The notes under the pieces: model-generated
The model's input: only the letters and a program-made list of their open reading frames with translations
What the model was told of the DNA's origin: nothing
Databases searched by the model: none
Position numbers and translations under genes: made by a program
NCBI GenBank assembly: GCA_002780705.1
Contig: PEUP01000062.1
Coordinates: 812-17,553, forward strand
Direction of reading: 5' to 3'
DNA length: 16,742 nt
From: Elusimicrobia bacterium CG03_land_8_20_14_0_80_50_18
GTDB taxonomy: Bacteria; CG03
Shown here: piece by piece, positions 1-7,758 of the stretch
Numbering within the stretch: the stretch's first letter is position 1
Layout: each line of letters begins with the position of its first letter

Positions 1-592
1 ACATTTTTATGCCGCGGGCAGATCCATAGGCGATATGCCTCTTGATGACCTTTGCGGCGAGGCGGCTGTCGTTGACATTTCAGGCGATGTCAGCGATTAC
101 AGCCTCTACACGCCCGAGATGATAGAGAGCAAAATAGAAGTCAAAGAAAATGACATTCTCATCATCAACACGGGCTATCACCGTTACGCCTGGGATCAGA
201 AAGGTTCGGATGAAGTCAGGTATTTTGTGAAACACCCCGGGCCGTCGCCCGAGTTCGCCCAGTGGGCGCTGGACAAAAAACTCAAATGGATAGGTGTGGA
301 CTGCGGTTCCGCCGATCATCCGATGAACACCATTTTAAGGACCTGGCATCCGGCTCTTTTTCTTGAGGCTGAAAAGAAACTCGGCAAGCCCTGGGATGAG
401 GTGTTTCCGCCGTCGGAATATTATCAGATAATGCATCTGAAGCTCTTTCCGAAAGGCCTTATTCACGCGGAAAATATAGGTGGTCAGATAGACGAGGTGA
501 GCAACAGGAGAATATGGATAGGATGTTTCCCGTGGAGGGCCATAGAACTTGAATCCTGCATCTGCCGCATCGTCGCGTTTGAGAAAGAATAA
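1..592 (+). CDS. Cyclase-family (kynurenine formamidase-like) hydrolase, 5' end outside window
   Basis: This is a partial gene. The frame is open from base 2, and the first visible residues are TH(FYAAG), with the preceding codon ending in A at base 1. These fit the end of the HxGTH metal-binding motif that starts the catalytic core of the cyclase family (Pfam Cyclase, PF04199). An internal ATG at 35 is therefore probably not the start. About 196 residues are visible. They include the later family core (IINTGYHRY, WIGVDCGSADHP) and the family's usual C-terminal block (IGCFPWRAIELESC then IVAFE). Members are metal-dependent hydrolases of amide or cyclic bonds, such as kynurenine formamidase and isatin hydrolase. 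The substrate here cannot be told. The stop lies 24 bases before argF, so the two are probably co-transcribed. The family call is good; the exact function is unknown. Confidence 0.8.
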   Translation, partial: HFYAAGRSIGDMPLDDLCGEAAVVDISGDVSDYSLYTPEMIESKIEVKENDILIINTGYHRYAWDQKGSDEVRYFVKHPGPSPEFAQWALDKKLKWIGVDCGSADHPMNTILRTWHPALFLEAEKKLGKPWDEVFPPSEYYQIMHLKLFPKGLIHAENIGGQIDEVSNRRIWIGCFPWRAIELESCICRIVAFEKE

Positions 593-616
593 AGATTCAA
601 AGAACAGGACGGAACC

Positions 617-1561
617 ATGAAAAAAAGAGACATTATTGAGGTGACAGATCTGAACGAAAACGAGGTGCGGGAACTCTTCGCGCTTGCTTTCAGGATAAAG
701 AAGAACCAGGCCGGATATTCGGCCGCGCTCAAGGGGAAGATTCTGGCGATGATATTCCAGAAGCCCTCTACGAGGACGAGGGTGTCCTTTGAGGCGGGAA
801 TGTATCAGTTAGGGGGTGAGGCAATCAACCTTTCCGGCACCGAGCTGCAGCTCTCGCGGGGCGAAACCATAGGCGACACAGCGAACACGCTTTCCGGCTA
901 TGTGGACGCGATAATGATACGCTCGACGAGCGACTCGGATGTGGATGGCCTCGCGGTGCATGGATCCGTACCCGTTATAAACGGCCTGTCCAAGTCCTTC
1001 CATCCCTGCCAGGCGCTCGCCGATCTTTTCACGGTCTGCGAGAAAAAGGGCCTGGATGAGAAAAGCGTTATGGATTTTGACTTCAGCAAAGTCAAGCTGG
1101 TGTTTGTGGGCGATTCCAACAATGTGAGCCGCTCCCTGCTCAATCTTTCGGGAATAATCAAATACAGATTCGGTATCATCTGCCCTGAAAAATTCATGTT
1201 CAGCGGTGCGGAATTCGGCGCTGTCAAAAAAGTGAATCAGGAAATTTACTCCTCAAGCGAGATAGACCCCGAATACATGAAAGACGCGGATTTCATCTAC
1301 ACCGATGTCTGGGCCAGCATGGGCGATGAGAGCGAAGAGGCGGAGAGAAAAAAATTGTTCGGCAGGTATCAGGTGAACAGGGAACTGCTGGATAAGGCGG
1401 CCCCGGGCGTGTCAGTCATGCATTGCCTTCCGGCCCGCAGGGGTCAGGAGATCACCGACGAGGTTATGGATTCCTCAAACTCCATAGTCTTTCCGCAGGC
1501 GCACAACAGGATGCATCTCCAGAAGGCCATACTGCATTTTCTTCTGAAGGGCATTAAATGA
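617..1561 (+). CDS. argF: Ornithine carbamoyltransferase
   Basis: This 314-residue protein has the usual length and all the standard motifs of anabolic ornithine carbamoyltransferase, which makes citrulline from ornithine and carbamoyl phosphate in arginine synthesis. The carbamoyl-phosphate loop STRTR is at residues 51-55 within FQKPSTRTRVSFE. ELQLSRGE is at 76-83, HPCQ at 129-132, the ornithine-binding SMG loop at 234-236 (DVWASMGDE), and HCLPARRG at 269-276. The start ATG at 617 follows a purine-rich stretch (caggacgg). The stop overlaps the start of the glycosyltransferase by four bases (ATGA). It is the most conventional of the four carbamoyltransferase sequences in the window. A catabolic role cannot be excluded from sequence alone, but the motifs fit the classic argF/argI type. 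Confidence 0.93.
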   Translation: MKKRDIIEVTDLNENEVRELFALAFRIKKNQAGYSAALKGKILAMIFQKPSTRTRVSFEAGMYQLGGEAINLSGTELQLSRGETIGDTANTLSGYVDAIMIRSTSDSDVDGLAVHGSVPVINGLSKSFHPCQALADLFTVCEKKGLDEKSVMDFDFSKVKLVFVGDSNNVSRSLLNLSGIIKYRFGIICPEKFMFSGAEFGAVKKVNQEIYSSSEIDPEYMKDADFIYTDVWASMGDESEEAERKKLFGRYQVNRELLDKAAPGVSVMHCLPARRGQEITDEVMDSSNSIVFPQAHNRMHLQKAILHFLLKGIK

Positions 1562-2760
1562 AGTCCAGCCTGGGTTCCAATATACATCAGCAGCTCCATT
1601 CCATGAAGCATGTGGATGTGCTTGTGGGCATCCCTTCTTTCAACAATGAGAAGACGATACTCGGTGTGCTCAAAACCGTTGACAGGGGCCTGTCCGAATA
1701 TTTTCCGAAGTCAAAGTCTGTTATAATGGTCTCCGACGGCAATTCCACCGACAGCACGCTTGATATAGCCTTTGACAAGTTTAAGAGTGTTTCATCCGAA
1801 AAGGTCTGCACGACATACAGGGGTATGGCCGGAAAGGGCATGGCATTAAGGGCGATAATGGAAGCCGCGCGCATCCTCAAGGCGAAGGTGCTGATGCTCT
1901 TTGACGCCGATTTGAAAAGCATAACACCCGAATGGCTGAGGGATCTTGGACAGCCGCTTCTTGACGGCAAATTTGATTTTATCACGCCTTACTATGTGCG
2001 GGACTACAGGGACGGCACGATAACGAATCTGATAACATACCCTTTGACAAGAGCCCTTTACGGCCAGCGTTTGAGACAGCCCATAGGCGGGGATTTCGGT
2101 ATGAGGGCTCCCCTTGTCAGATATTTTCTGGACTGGGCTTACTGGGACAACAATGTGTCCAGGTTCGGCATAGATATATGGATGACGACGATAGCGGCCA
2201 ACGAATCTTTCCGCACGGGGCAGTGCTTTCTCGGCGTCAAGGATCATGACAGCCGCCGGCCCGACCAGCTCGGGCCGATGTTCCGGCAGGTGCTCAGCAC
2301 GAGTTTCAGGCTGATGGAGAGATACTGCCACAAATGGGAAATGGTCAAGGAAAGCCGTGACATACCCTTTGTCAACGCGCCCTACGATGTTACACCTCCG
2401 AAACTCACCATAGGAAAAGACGATTATTTCGCCCGGTACATGGAATCTTCCGTGAATCTCATGAAAATATGGAAAGATATTTTGCGGGCGGGCACTTTCA
2501 CGCAGGTGAAAAAGGCCAATGTTTCCGGAATGTTTTCCGCTGATATCTGGACGAGGATAGTCTATGATTTCGCCTCTGCTTATCACAGCTGGAAAAAAGA
2601 CCGTTTCAAACTTGTCGGGCTTATCACGCCTTTTTATTACGCCCGGCTGGATGCTTTTCTGAAAGAATGCGAACAGCTCGGCACGGAGGAAGCGGTGAAG
2701 AGACAGGCCGAAGTGTTTGAAGAAAACAAAAATTATCTTATTGAGCACTGGGAGAACTGA
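1558..2760 (+). CDS. GT-A glycosyltransferase, GT2/GT78/GT81-like
   Basis: This is a 400-residue cytoplasmic protein with no membrane segments. The N-terminal GT-A nucleotide-sugar domain shows VLVGIPSFNNE (about 21-31), SDGNSTDST (59-67), a GKG loop at 92-94 and the metal-binding DAD at 116-118 (LFDADL). These are followed by an acceptor-side block, QPIGGDFG, at 174-181 and FGIDIW at 203-208. The GKG loop plus QPxGG and GID recall retaining enzymes that glycosylate glycerate or 3-phosphoglycerate (mannosylglycerate synthase GT78, GpgS GT81). A compatible-solute or glycolipid precursor role is therefore possible, but this is inference. A second in-frame ATG at 1603 (residue 16) could be the true start. 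The 1558 start is preferred for its ATGA overlap with argF and an AAGGG upstream. The C-terminal 130 residues are helical-looking and not recognised. Confidence 0.75.
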   Translation: MKSSLGSNIHQQLHSMKHVDVLVGIPSFNNEKTILGVLKTVDRGLSEYFPKSKSVIMVSDGNSTDSTLDIAFDKFKSVSSEKVCTTYRGMAGKGMALRAIMEAARILKAKVLMLFDADLKSITPEWLRDLGQPLLDGKFDFITPYYVRDYRDGTITNLITYPLTRALYGQRLRQPIGGDFGMRAPLVRYFLDWAYWDNNVSRFGIDIWMTTIAANESFRTGQCFLGVKDHDSRRPDQLGPMFRQVLSTSFRLMERYCHKWEMVKESRDIPFVNAPYDVTPPKLTIGKDDYFARYMESSVNLMKIWKDILRAGTFTQVKKANVSGMFSADIWTRIVYDFASAYHSWKKDRFKLVGLITPFYYARLDAFLKECEQLGTEEAVKRQAEVFEENKNYLIEHWEN

Positions 2761-2765
2761 GCGGA

Positions 2766-4343
2766 ATGGAAGAAAATAAGCAGATAGTGCTGCTGAGGGA
2801 AACGGTTTCGCAGCTGGACATTAGATGCAAGGTGATAAGCGGCCTGGTGAAACTGATGGACATGACCATAGGCAAAGACGAATTTCTATCCCGCGCCGCC
2901 AAGCTCGTGGGAGAAGCCGTGCACGCGGAAGTGATGATAGCGGTCATAGACAGCCGGACAGAACAGTTTTCTTTTTATCCGGTCAGGAATGAGGACGAGC
3001 TCAGCGCGGATGATACGGGAAAGCGCGAGCATGCTTTAAAGATATTCAGGACGATAGAGGATGGCTCTCTTGGGCATGTGGAAGATAAGGGCTTCATGTG
3101 TTTTCCCATAGGCAGCGGCGTGGCGGCGCGGGGAATGGTGGTGGCTTTTAACGCCGACAGCAGTGAACAATTTCCGCCGCATGAGGTGAAGCTCTTCAAC
3201 GATGTCGCGGCTCTGCTTGAGAAAATAATGGAGCAGGCCGTTCTCCTGTCGGACATGAACAGCAGCATAATCAAGATGCAGAAGCTCTTTGACATAGTGA
3301 AATCGTTCTCCAAGGTGACCGGTTTTCAGCAGTTTATAGAGGACAGCGTCAGAGCCGCCGCGGATATCGTGGAATGCGAGGCGGCATCGGTGATGCTGCT
3401 TGATAACGAGAAAAAAGTCCTGCGTTTTACGGCTGTGACGGGCGATGCTTCGGAGAAACTTTTAGGTTTTGAATTCCCCTCTTCGGAAGGTATCGCCGGC
3501 TGGGCGCTGAAAACGGGCAGGGAAGCGATTATAAATGAGGCGGGCGAATCCGAGCATTTTTCTTCCAGGGTGGATGAAATCGCCGGTTTTTCCACAAGGA
3601 ACCTGATGGTGGCGACGCTGGGCGGCTCCGAACAGCCTGTGGGAGTTATTGAGACGGTGAATAAGGTGAACGGCCAGGATTTTTCATCGCAGGATATGCT
3701 GTATCTGAGCATTTTAGCTTCCCAGATCACTCAGGTGCTGAAACAGCCGCCAAGGGATCCGGCCATGCCCGAAACATTTATAGACACGGCCGCAATTCTT
3801 CTTGATACGCTGGAGGCCGGTTATTCCCCGCATCTGAAGCACTCCAGAAACATGCTCTCCACGGCGAGGGAGCTGGCTCTGGCTATGGGGCAGGACGAGA
3901 AAACGGCGCGGGATATTTCTTTGGCCGCGCTTCTGCATGACATAGGTAAGATCGCCGTGCCGCAGGCAATACTGCAGAAACCCGACCCTCTCAGCGATAA
4001 GGAATGGGAAATCATGAAAAAACATTCCGTAACGGGCGCGGCGATTCTGAAAAAGAGCGCGGGTCTCAGTGCGCTGGCTCCCTATGTTAAATATCATCAT
4101 GAAAAATGGGACGGGACGGGTTATCCCGAGGGCCTGAAGGGAAAGGACATTCCTCTCGGCGCGCGGATCATTGCCGTCTGCGACGCTTTTGACGCCATGC
4201 TCTGCGACAGAAACTACGGACGGACATTCACCCTGGCGGCGGCCATAGAAGAGTTGATAATCAATTCAAACAAGCAGTTTGACCCCGAATGCGTGAACGC
4301 GGCTGTGCCCATATTCCGGAAACTCGGGGAGAAACTTTTATAA
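2766..4343 (+). CDS. GAF-GAF-HD-GYP domain signalling protein (probable c-di-GMP phosphodiesterase)
   Basis: This is a 525-residue soluble protein. Residues ~1-30 look like a short coiled coil. Two GAF-type sensor domains follow (about 34-155 and 185-325; the second has EGIAGWALKTGREAIINEA typical of GAF). The C-terminal HD-GYP domain spans ~345-520. It has HDIGK at 391-395, a conserved H at 420 (KKHSVTGAAIL) and HHEKWDGTGYP at 444-454, then GARIIAVCDAFDAM. HD-GYP proteins with the HD and GYP motifs intact usually hydrolyse cyclic di-GMP or related dinucleotides. There is no receiver or membrane domain, so the signal is probably a cytoplasmic small molecule bound by GAF. It starts 5 bases after the glycosyltransferase stop, and its stop codon shares a base with the rnfC start (TAATG), which implies translational coupling. 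Domain assignment is firm; the ligand is unknown. Confidence 0.9.
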   Translation: MEENKQIVLLRETVSQLDIRCKVISGLVKLMDMTIGKDEFLSRAAKLVGEAVHAEVMIAVIDSRTEQFSFYPVRNEDELSADDTGKREHALKIFRTIEDGSLGHVEDKGFMCFPIGSGVAARGMVVAFNADSSEQFPPHEVKLFNDVAALLEKIMEQAVLLSDMNSSIIKMQKLFDIVKSFSKVTGFQQFIEDSVRAAADIVECEAASVMLLDNEKKVLRFTAVTGDASEKLLGFEFPSSEGIAGWALKTGREAIINEAGESEHFSSRVDEIAGFSTRNLMVATLGGSEQPVGVIETVNKVNGQDFSSQDMLYLSILASQITQVLKQPPRDPAMPETFIDTAAILLDTLEAGYSPHLKHSRNMLSTARELALAMGQDEKTARDISLAALLHDIGKIAVPQAILQKPDPLSDKEWEIMKKHSVTGAAILKKSAGLSALAPYVKYHHEKWDGTGYPEGLKGKDIPLGARIIAVCDAFDAMLCDRNYGRTFTLAAAIEELIINSNKQFDPECVNAAVPIFRKLGEKLL

Positions 4344-5671
4344 TGAAAATGGCAAGTTTTCCCGGGGGAGTGCATCCCGCGCAGCGCAAGGATACCGCGT
4401 ATTCCGCCATAGAGAGGCTTCCCGCTCCGGAGAAAGTCTATCTCCATCTTTCCAACAGCTGCGGCTGTCCGTCAAAGGCCATTGTTAAAAAGGGCGATGC
4501 CGTGCTCAAAGGTTCGGTCATAGCCGAGCCCGCGGGCAGGATATCGGCGTTTATACATTCTCCCGTCTCCGGCATTGTTGAAGACATAAAAAAATGGCCT
4601 CATTTCTCCGGCCAAAAACTTGAGGCCGTTATCATCAAAAATGATTTTAAGGACGAGTTCGCGCCCTCGCGCAACGCCAAGGACGCGTCTCTGCTGGCTC
4701 CGTCCGAGATCACTGAGGTTGTCAGAAATTCCGGAATCGTGGGACTGGGAGGAGCGGCTTTTCCCTCGGATGTGAAGCTCTTGCCGCTGCGCGCTCATAA
4801 AGCGGCCACGCTCATAATCAACGCCTGCGAGTGCGAACCCTTTCTCACGGCCGATGAAAGCCTCATCAGAGAAAAGGCCGTTGACATCATAGAAGGCGCG
4901 AAGATAGCCGGACGGGCCTTGGCGGCCAAACGGATAATCATAGGCATAGAGGATAATAAGGCCGAAACCGCAGAGGAACTCTTGAAGAGGAGCTCCGACA
5001 GGATTCAGGTGAGGCTTCTCAAAACAAAGTATCCGCAGGGCGGCGAGAAACAGCTCATCTACGCTCTCACCGGCAGGAAGGTGCCGATGTGCGGACTGCC
5101 GCTGGATGTGGGGGTGGCGGTGCTGAATGTTTCAACGGTCTTTGCTATTTTTGAAGCCGTTGTAAAAAGTAAGCCGCTCTACGAGAGAGTGGTGACGCTC
5201 GGAGCGTATTTCAGAAAACCCGGCAATGTTATCATATCCGCCGGCACGCGCCTTGAAGACATAATAAATTTCAGGGGCGGTTTGCCCGATAATGTGAATA
5301 AAATCGTGCTCGGCGGGCCTATGATGGGCCAGGCCCTGTGTGACTTGGATGTGCCGGTCTCAAAGGCCGCCAGCGGCATTCTGCTCATGACGGATGTGGA
5401 AAGGAAAGAATATGAATGCCTGCGTTGTATGCGCTGCGCGTCGGTCTGCCCCATGGGACTTGTGCCGAGGGAGAGTCTGGCTCTTTACAAAGCGGGGAAG
5501 TCCTACGGCGGCGCTCTGAATTGTATAGAATGCGGCTCCTGCGCCTATATCTGTCCTTCGCGCATACCTCTGCTTCATTACCTCAAACTTTCAAAGAAAA
5601 AACTTGCGGCTTTGAGCTGTCCCGATGCCCGCTCTCCTGCGGCCCCTGCAGGTCGGACTTTAACCAAGTGA
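4343..5671 (+). CDS. rnfC: Electron transport complex subunit RnfC
   Basis: This 442-residue protein is the NADH/ferredoxin-facing peripheral subunit of the Rnf complex, which couples ferredoxin:NAD+ electron transfer to ion pumping. The N-terminus has FPGGVHPAQRKD and a biotinyl-like fold region (VKKGDAVLKGSVIAEP, HSPVSGIVEDI). GLGGAAFPSDVKL (134-146) and ACECEPFLTAD (161-171) are the Rossmann/flavin-type nucleotide-binding signature, and PQGGEKQLIYALTGRKVP is at 231-248. Two [4Fe-4S] cysteine sets close the protein: C359, C362, C365, C369 and C394, C397, C400, C404. The ATG at 4343 is chosen because conserved sequence begins right after it and it overlaps the HD-GYP stop. An in-frame ATG at 4289 would add 18 unconserved residues. 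The long C-terminal coiled tail of proteobacterial RnfC is absent. No other rnf gene is in the window. PduS-type SLBB oxidoreductases are a weaker alternative. Confidence 0.88.
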   Translation: MKMASFPGGVHPAQRKDTAYSAIERLPAPEKVYLHLSNSCGCPSKAIVKKGDAVLKGSVIAEPAGRISAFIHSPVSGIVEDIKKWPHFSGQKLEAVIIKNDFKDEFAPSRNAKDASLLAPSEITEVVRNSGIVGLGGAAFPSDVKLLPLRAHKAATLIINACECEPFLTADESLIREKAVDIIEGAKIAGRALAAKRIIIGIEDNKAETAEELLKRSSDRIQVRLLKTKYPQGGEKQLIYALTGRKVPMCGLPLDVGVAVLNVSTVFAIFEAVVKSKPLYERVVTLGAYFRKPGNVIISAGTRLEDIINFRGGLPDNVNKIVLGGPMMGQALCDLDVPVSKAASGILLMTDVERKEYECLRCMRCASVCPMGLVPRESLALYKAGKSYGGALNCIECGSCAYICPSRIPLLHYLKLSKKKLAALSCPDARSPAAPAGRTLTK

Positions 5672-6522
5672 AAGCCGTTTTTGAAAATCTGGGTGCTCTC
5701 ACCTATCTGGCCTCAGGCGGCCCCGCGCATGTTTTCCGCGCGCGTAATTCACGGGAACTGGAGAATTTTACGCGGGACTTTGACAATTACAGGGTGCTGG
5801 GAAACGGCTCCAATGTCATCGTATCTTCCGCGGGATTAAGCGAGCCGGCTCTCATTCTCGACGGGGATTTTAAGCGCGTGAGTGTCAGAGGAAATGATGT
5901 GACAGCGGGGGCCGGGGCATTGCTGAAAGATGTGATAAAAATAAGCGCCGCCGCCGGGCTGAGCGGCCTTGAGGATCTCGCGGGCATTCCGGCCTCTGTG
6001 GGCGGCGCTGTGTTTAAAAACGCGGGCGCTTTCGGTTCTTCCATCGGCGATTTGCTGAAGCGGGTCAAATTCTACCGTGCGGGAAAGGAATACGGGATAT
6101 CGGCGGCGTTGATAAGGACTTCTTACAGGAAGGGTCCCGTGCAGATTCCGGCCGTTATATCTGAGGTCTGTTTTTCGCTGAGAAAAAAATCGAAGGATAA
6201 AATAATTGAGAGGATCAAAGAAGTGACGGCCATGAGAAAGAAAAAGGGCTTCATATACAGAAAGGGCAGCGGCTGCATATTCAGGAATCCCGACGCGAGA
6301 CCGGCGGGCAAACTCATAGAGGAATGCGGATGCGCGCGTTTCCGCGCGGGGGCTGTTTCTGTTTCGCCGCTTCACGCCAATGTTTTTGTTCTGGGGGGCG
6401 CCAATCCCGCCGGTGACGCTTACGAGCTGATGAAAAAAATCCGTTTGCGGGTTTACAAAGAAAAGGGCATTTATCTGGAGCCTCTCGTTGAGTTCTGGGG
6501 AAGATTCGGGAAACAGATATGA
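5668..6522 (+). CDS. murB: UDP-N-acetylenolpyruvoylglucosamine reductase
   Basis: MurB reduces UDP-GlcNAc-enolpyruvate to UDP-MurNAc with NADPH and FAD in peptidoglycan synthesis. The 284 residues match type II MurB in length. The FAD-binding block is VLGNGSNVIVS, followed by IPASVGGAVFKNAGAFG, RTSYRKGP, GSGCIFRNPDARPAGKLIEECG and SPLHANVFV. A GTG at 5668 is chosen as start because it overlaps the rnfC stop (GTGA) and homology begins there. The frame stays open further upstream but only through rnfC. Oddly, the proton-donor Ser of GS(V/F)FKNP is Cys here (GCIFRNP), and the Glu of the C-terminal (P/R)EV motif is Leu (LEPLVEFWG). Glutamates sit two residues to either side. Family identity is secure; catalytic mechanism may differ. 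Confidence 0.88.
   Translation: MKAVFENLGALTYLASGGPAHVFRARNSRELENFTRDFDNYRVLGNGSNVIVSSAGLSEPALILDGDFKRVSVRGNDVTAGAGALLKDVIKISAAAGLSGLEDLAGIPASVGGAVFKNAGAFGSSIGDLLKRVKFYRAGKEYGISAALIRTSYRKGPVQIPAVISEVCFSLRKKSKDKIIERIKEVTAMRKKKGFIYRKGSGCIFRNPDARPAGKLIEECGCARFRAGAVSVSPLHANVFVLGGANPAGDAYELMKKIRLRVYKEKGIYLEPLVEFWGRFGKQI
6516..6522 (+). repeat. Left copy of GATATGA direct repeat flanking the islet
   Basis: GATATGA forms the end of murB, including its TGA stop. The identical heptamer recurs at 7830-7836, where it contains the ATG of ddl. The two copies bracket the AT-rich islet. Seven bases can match by chance, so the pairing is suggestive rather than proven. Confidence 0.5.
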
Positions 6523-6529
6523 GCGGGGC

Positions 6530-6558
6530 TTTACATGGCTTTTACAAATTGATATAAG
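6530..6558 (+). promoter_or_regulatory. Probable sigma70-type promoter of the islet genes
   Basis: TTTACA at 6530-6535 and TATAAG at 6553-6558 are separated by 17 bases. Each matches the consensus at 5 of 6 positions. It lies just after murB and ~50 bases before the start of the 81-residue gene. This is seen in sequence only; transcription is inferred. Confidence 0.5.
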
Positions 6559-6607
6559 GAAGCGTTGGATTGAGAAGAGATTTAATATGAAAAATAAGGA
6601 GAGGATA

Positions 6608-6853
6608 ATGGCTGAAGAAATTATCACTTTTACAGAAGATCAAAAAACGAAAGAGTTTATTCTAAAAATATTCGGTAAAACAGTTGACGCGGAGGGATAT
6701 ATAGTTGAAATAGACAATCCCGCGCAAAAAGTTTTAACTCCTGACGGCGAAGCTCTGCTGTTTGAAGATTTCGCAGGGGTACAAAAAGGCTCAGAATTAT
6801 TCATTAAATCAGATTTGCCCTCAATTTTTAAAGTGGCAACTCGCGGACAATAG
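6608..6853 (+). CDS. Small protein of unknown function, first gene of islet
   Basis: This is an 81-residue soluble acidic protein that I do not recognise. The start at 6608 is chosen because AAGGAGAGG (6597-6604 region) lies at the right distance. Another ATG at 6587 would add seven residues and has a weaker ribosome site. The central part reads as alternating strands, with AEGYIVEIDNPAQKVLTPDG followed by EALLFEDFAGVQKGSELFI, and ends in SDLPSIFKVATRG. There is no signal peptide, membrane segment or cysteine. The stop TAG shares one base with the GTG start of the next gene, so the two are translationally coupled and probably act together. Codon use is AT-rich compared with the flanking murB and ddl. 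A toxin/antitoxin or defence-type pair is possible but unsupported. Confidence 0.7.
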   Translation: MAEEIITFTEDQKTKEFILKIFGKTVDAEGYIVEIDNPAQKVLTPDGEALLFEDFAGVQKGSELFIKSDLPSIFKVATRGQ

Positions 6854-7713
6854 TGGGTTGGCAAGAATTTTTTAAAGGCCTTTTTAAAGCTGACATTAAC
6901 GCAAAAGTTGCCGATACCGTACAAACAGGAGACGGCGACACATTTAAAGGCTGTACTTTCGTAATCAATCTGAATATTCCTGAGGCTGCTGTGGAGCAAG
7001 ACGGCAAAAAAGTCATTAACCCTGAAAAGCTCAGTCAAGACAAGCTTAATATGTTGCTTGCTCTTTTGAATTCCCGGACACAAGAATTGCCCAAAGGTGA
7101 GACTATTGTTCTTACGACAAAAGATAATAATTGGGCCGAAGATATAAAAAGAAAGGATTCTGCTCCTGATGTGAGGGAAATATTAGAATTTTATAAAGAC
7201 AAAATTCCGGCGGCTGATTTAATAATACTCAGGCAGGCTATGTATATCAAAAAAGTGTTTCTTGAACGCAGGAATCAGGATGTAAGAAATATGAAGAGAG
7301 ATATTAGAGACAAGTATGGAAAGAGAGGCGCTAATATTACAAATTTATGTACAGCGGGATATTATGAAAAAGACTTTAATGAAATGTATGAAGAATTATC
7401 CAAAATATACATTACGGAAGACAAAATTAAAGCAAAGTTTCTTAGCTTATACGACCCCTATGTCGATGATTTGCCGTGTTCGGTATTTGTGAGCATTGGA
7501 ATGAAAGAGGAAGATATTGAAAAACAAATAGTGACGAGGTTAAAATATGGGATTGATTATATTAAGGTGCATGGTATCGGCTCGAGTAATGTGAAAAGAG
7601 TCAAGAAAGTAATTTCGGTTTTGGAAAAAACAATGAGCATAGAGAAAAACATAATTGACGATAATAATGTCATTACAGCCGAATTGACATTCGCTAAACG
7701 GCAGGAAGATTAA
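6853..7713 (+). CDS. Protein of unknown function, second gene of islet
   Basis: This is a 286-residue soluble protein with a GTG start overlapping the previous stop (TAGTG). I do not recognise its family. It begins GWQEFFKGLFKADI, then a short strand-rich stretch (TGDGDTFKGCTFVINLN, about 25-41) reminiscent of small beta-repeat linkers placed before other modules. A helical, charged region covers ~65-200, with LERRNQDVRNMKRDIRDKYG and GANITNLCTAGYYEKDF. The C-terminal part ~205-270 has KEEDIEKQIVTRLKYGIDY and VKRVKKVISVLEKTM, which could be a small helical nucleic-acid or protein interaction unit. No catalytic motif is evident. Composition is strongly AT-rich, unlike ddl and murB, which points to recent acquisition. 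It is followed at 7759 by a radC 5' fragment, as if all three arrived together. Confidence 0.75.
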   Translation: MGWQEFFKGLFKADINAKVADTVQTGDGDTFKGCTFVINLNIPEAAVEQDGKKVINPEKLSQDKLNMLLALLNSRTQELPKGETIVLTTKDNNWAEDIKRKDSAPDVREILEFYKDKIPAADLIILRQAMYIKKVFLERRNQDVRNMKRDIRDKYGKRGANITNLCTAGYYEKDFNEMYEELSKIYITEDKIKAKFLSLYDPYVDDLPCSVFVSIGMKEEDIEKQIVTRLKYGIDYIKVHGIGSSNVKRVKKVISVLEKTMSIEKNIIDDNNVITAELTFAKRQED

Positions 7714-7758
7714 ATTTTCGAACCATACGGAAACATGAGGCCGATTAAAGGGAAAGGA

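Noticed and set aside
1846..2748. 300-residue open frame on the minus strand across the glycosyltransferase
   Set aside because: It has no recognisable motif and is fully covered by a gene with clear glycosyltransferase motifs; it is an antisense shadow.
5416..5667. Upstream ATG extension of murB by 84 residues
   Set aside because: This stretch lies entirely within the iron-sulphur end of rnfC in another frame. MurB similarity begins near the GTG at 5668.
6519..6557. Twelve-codon frame from the ATGA at the murB stop
   Set aside because: It shows no similarity to anything and no ribosome site. The ATGA is better explained as the remnant of the old murB-ddl overlap.
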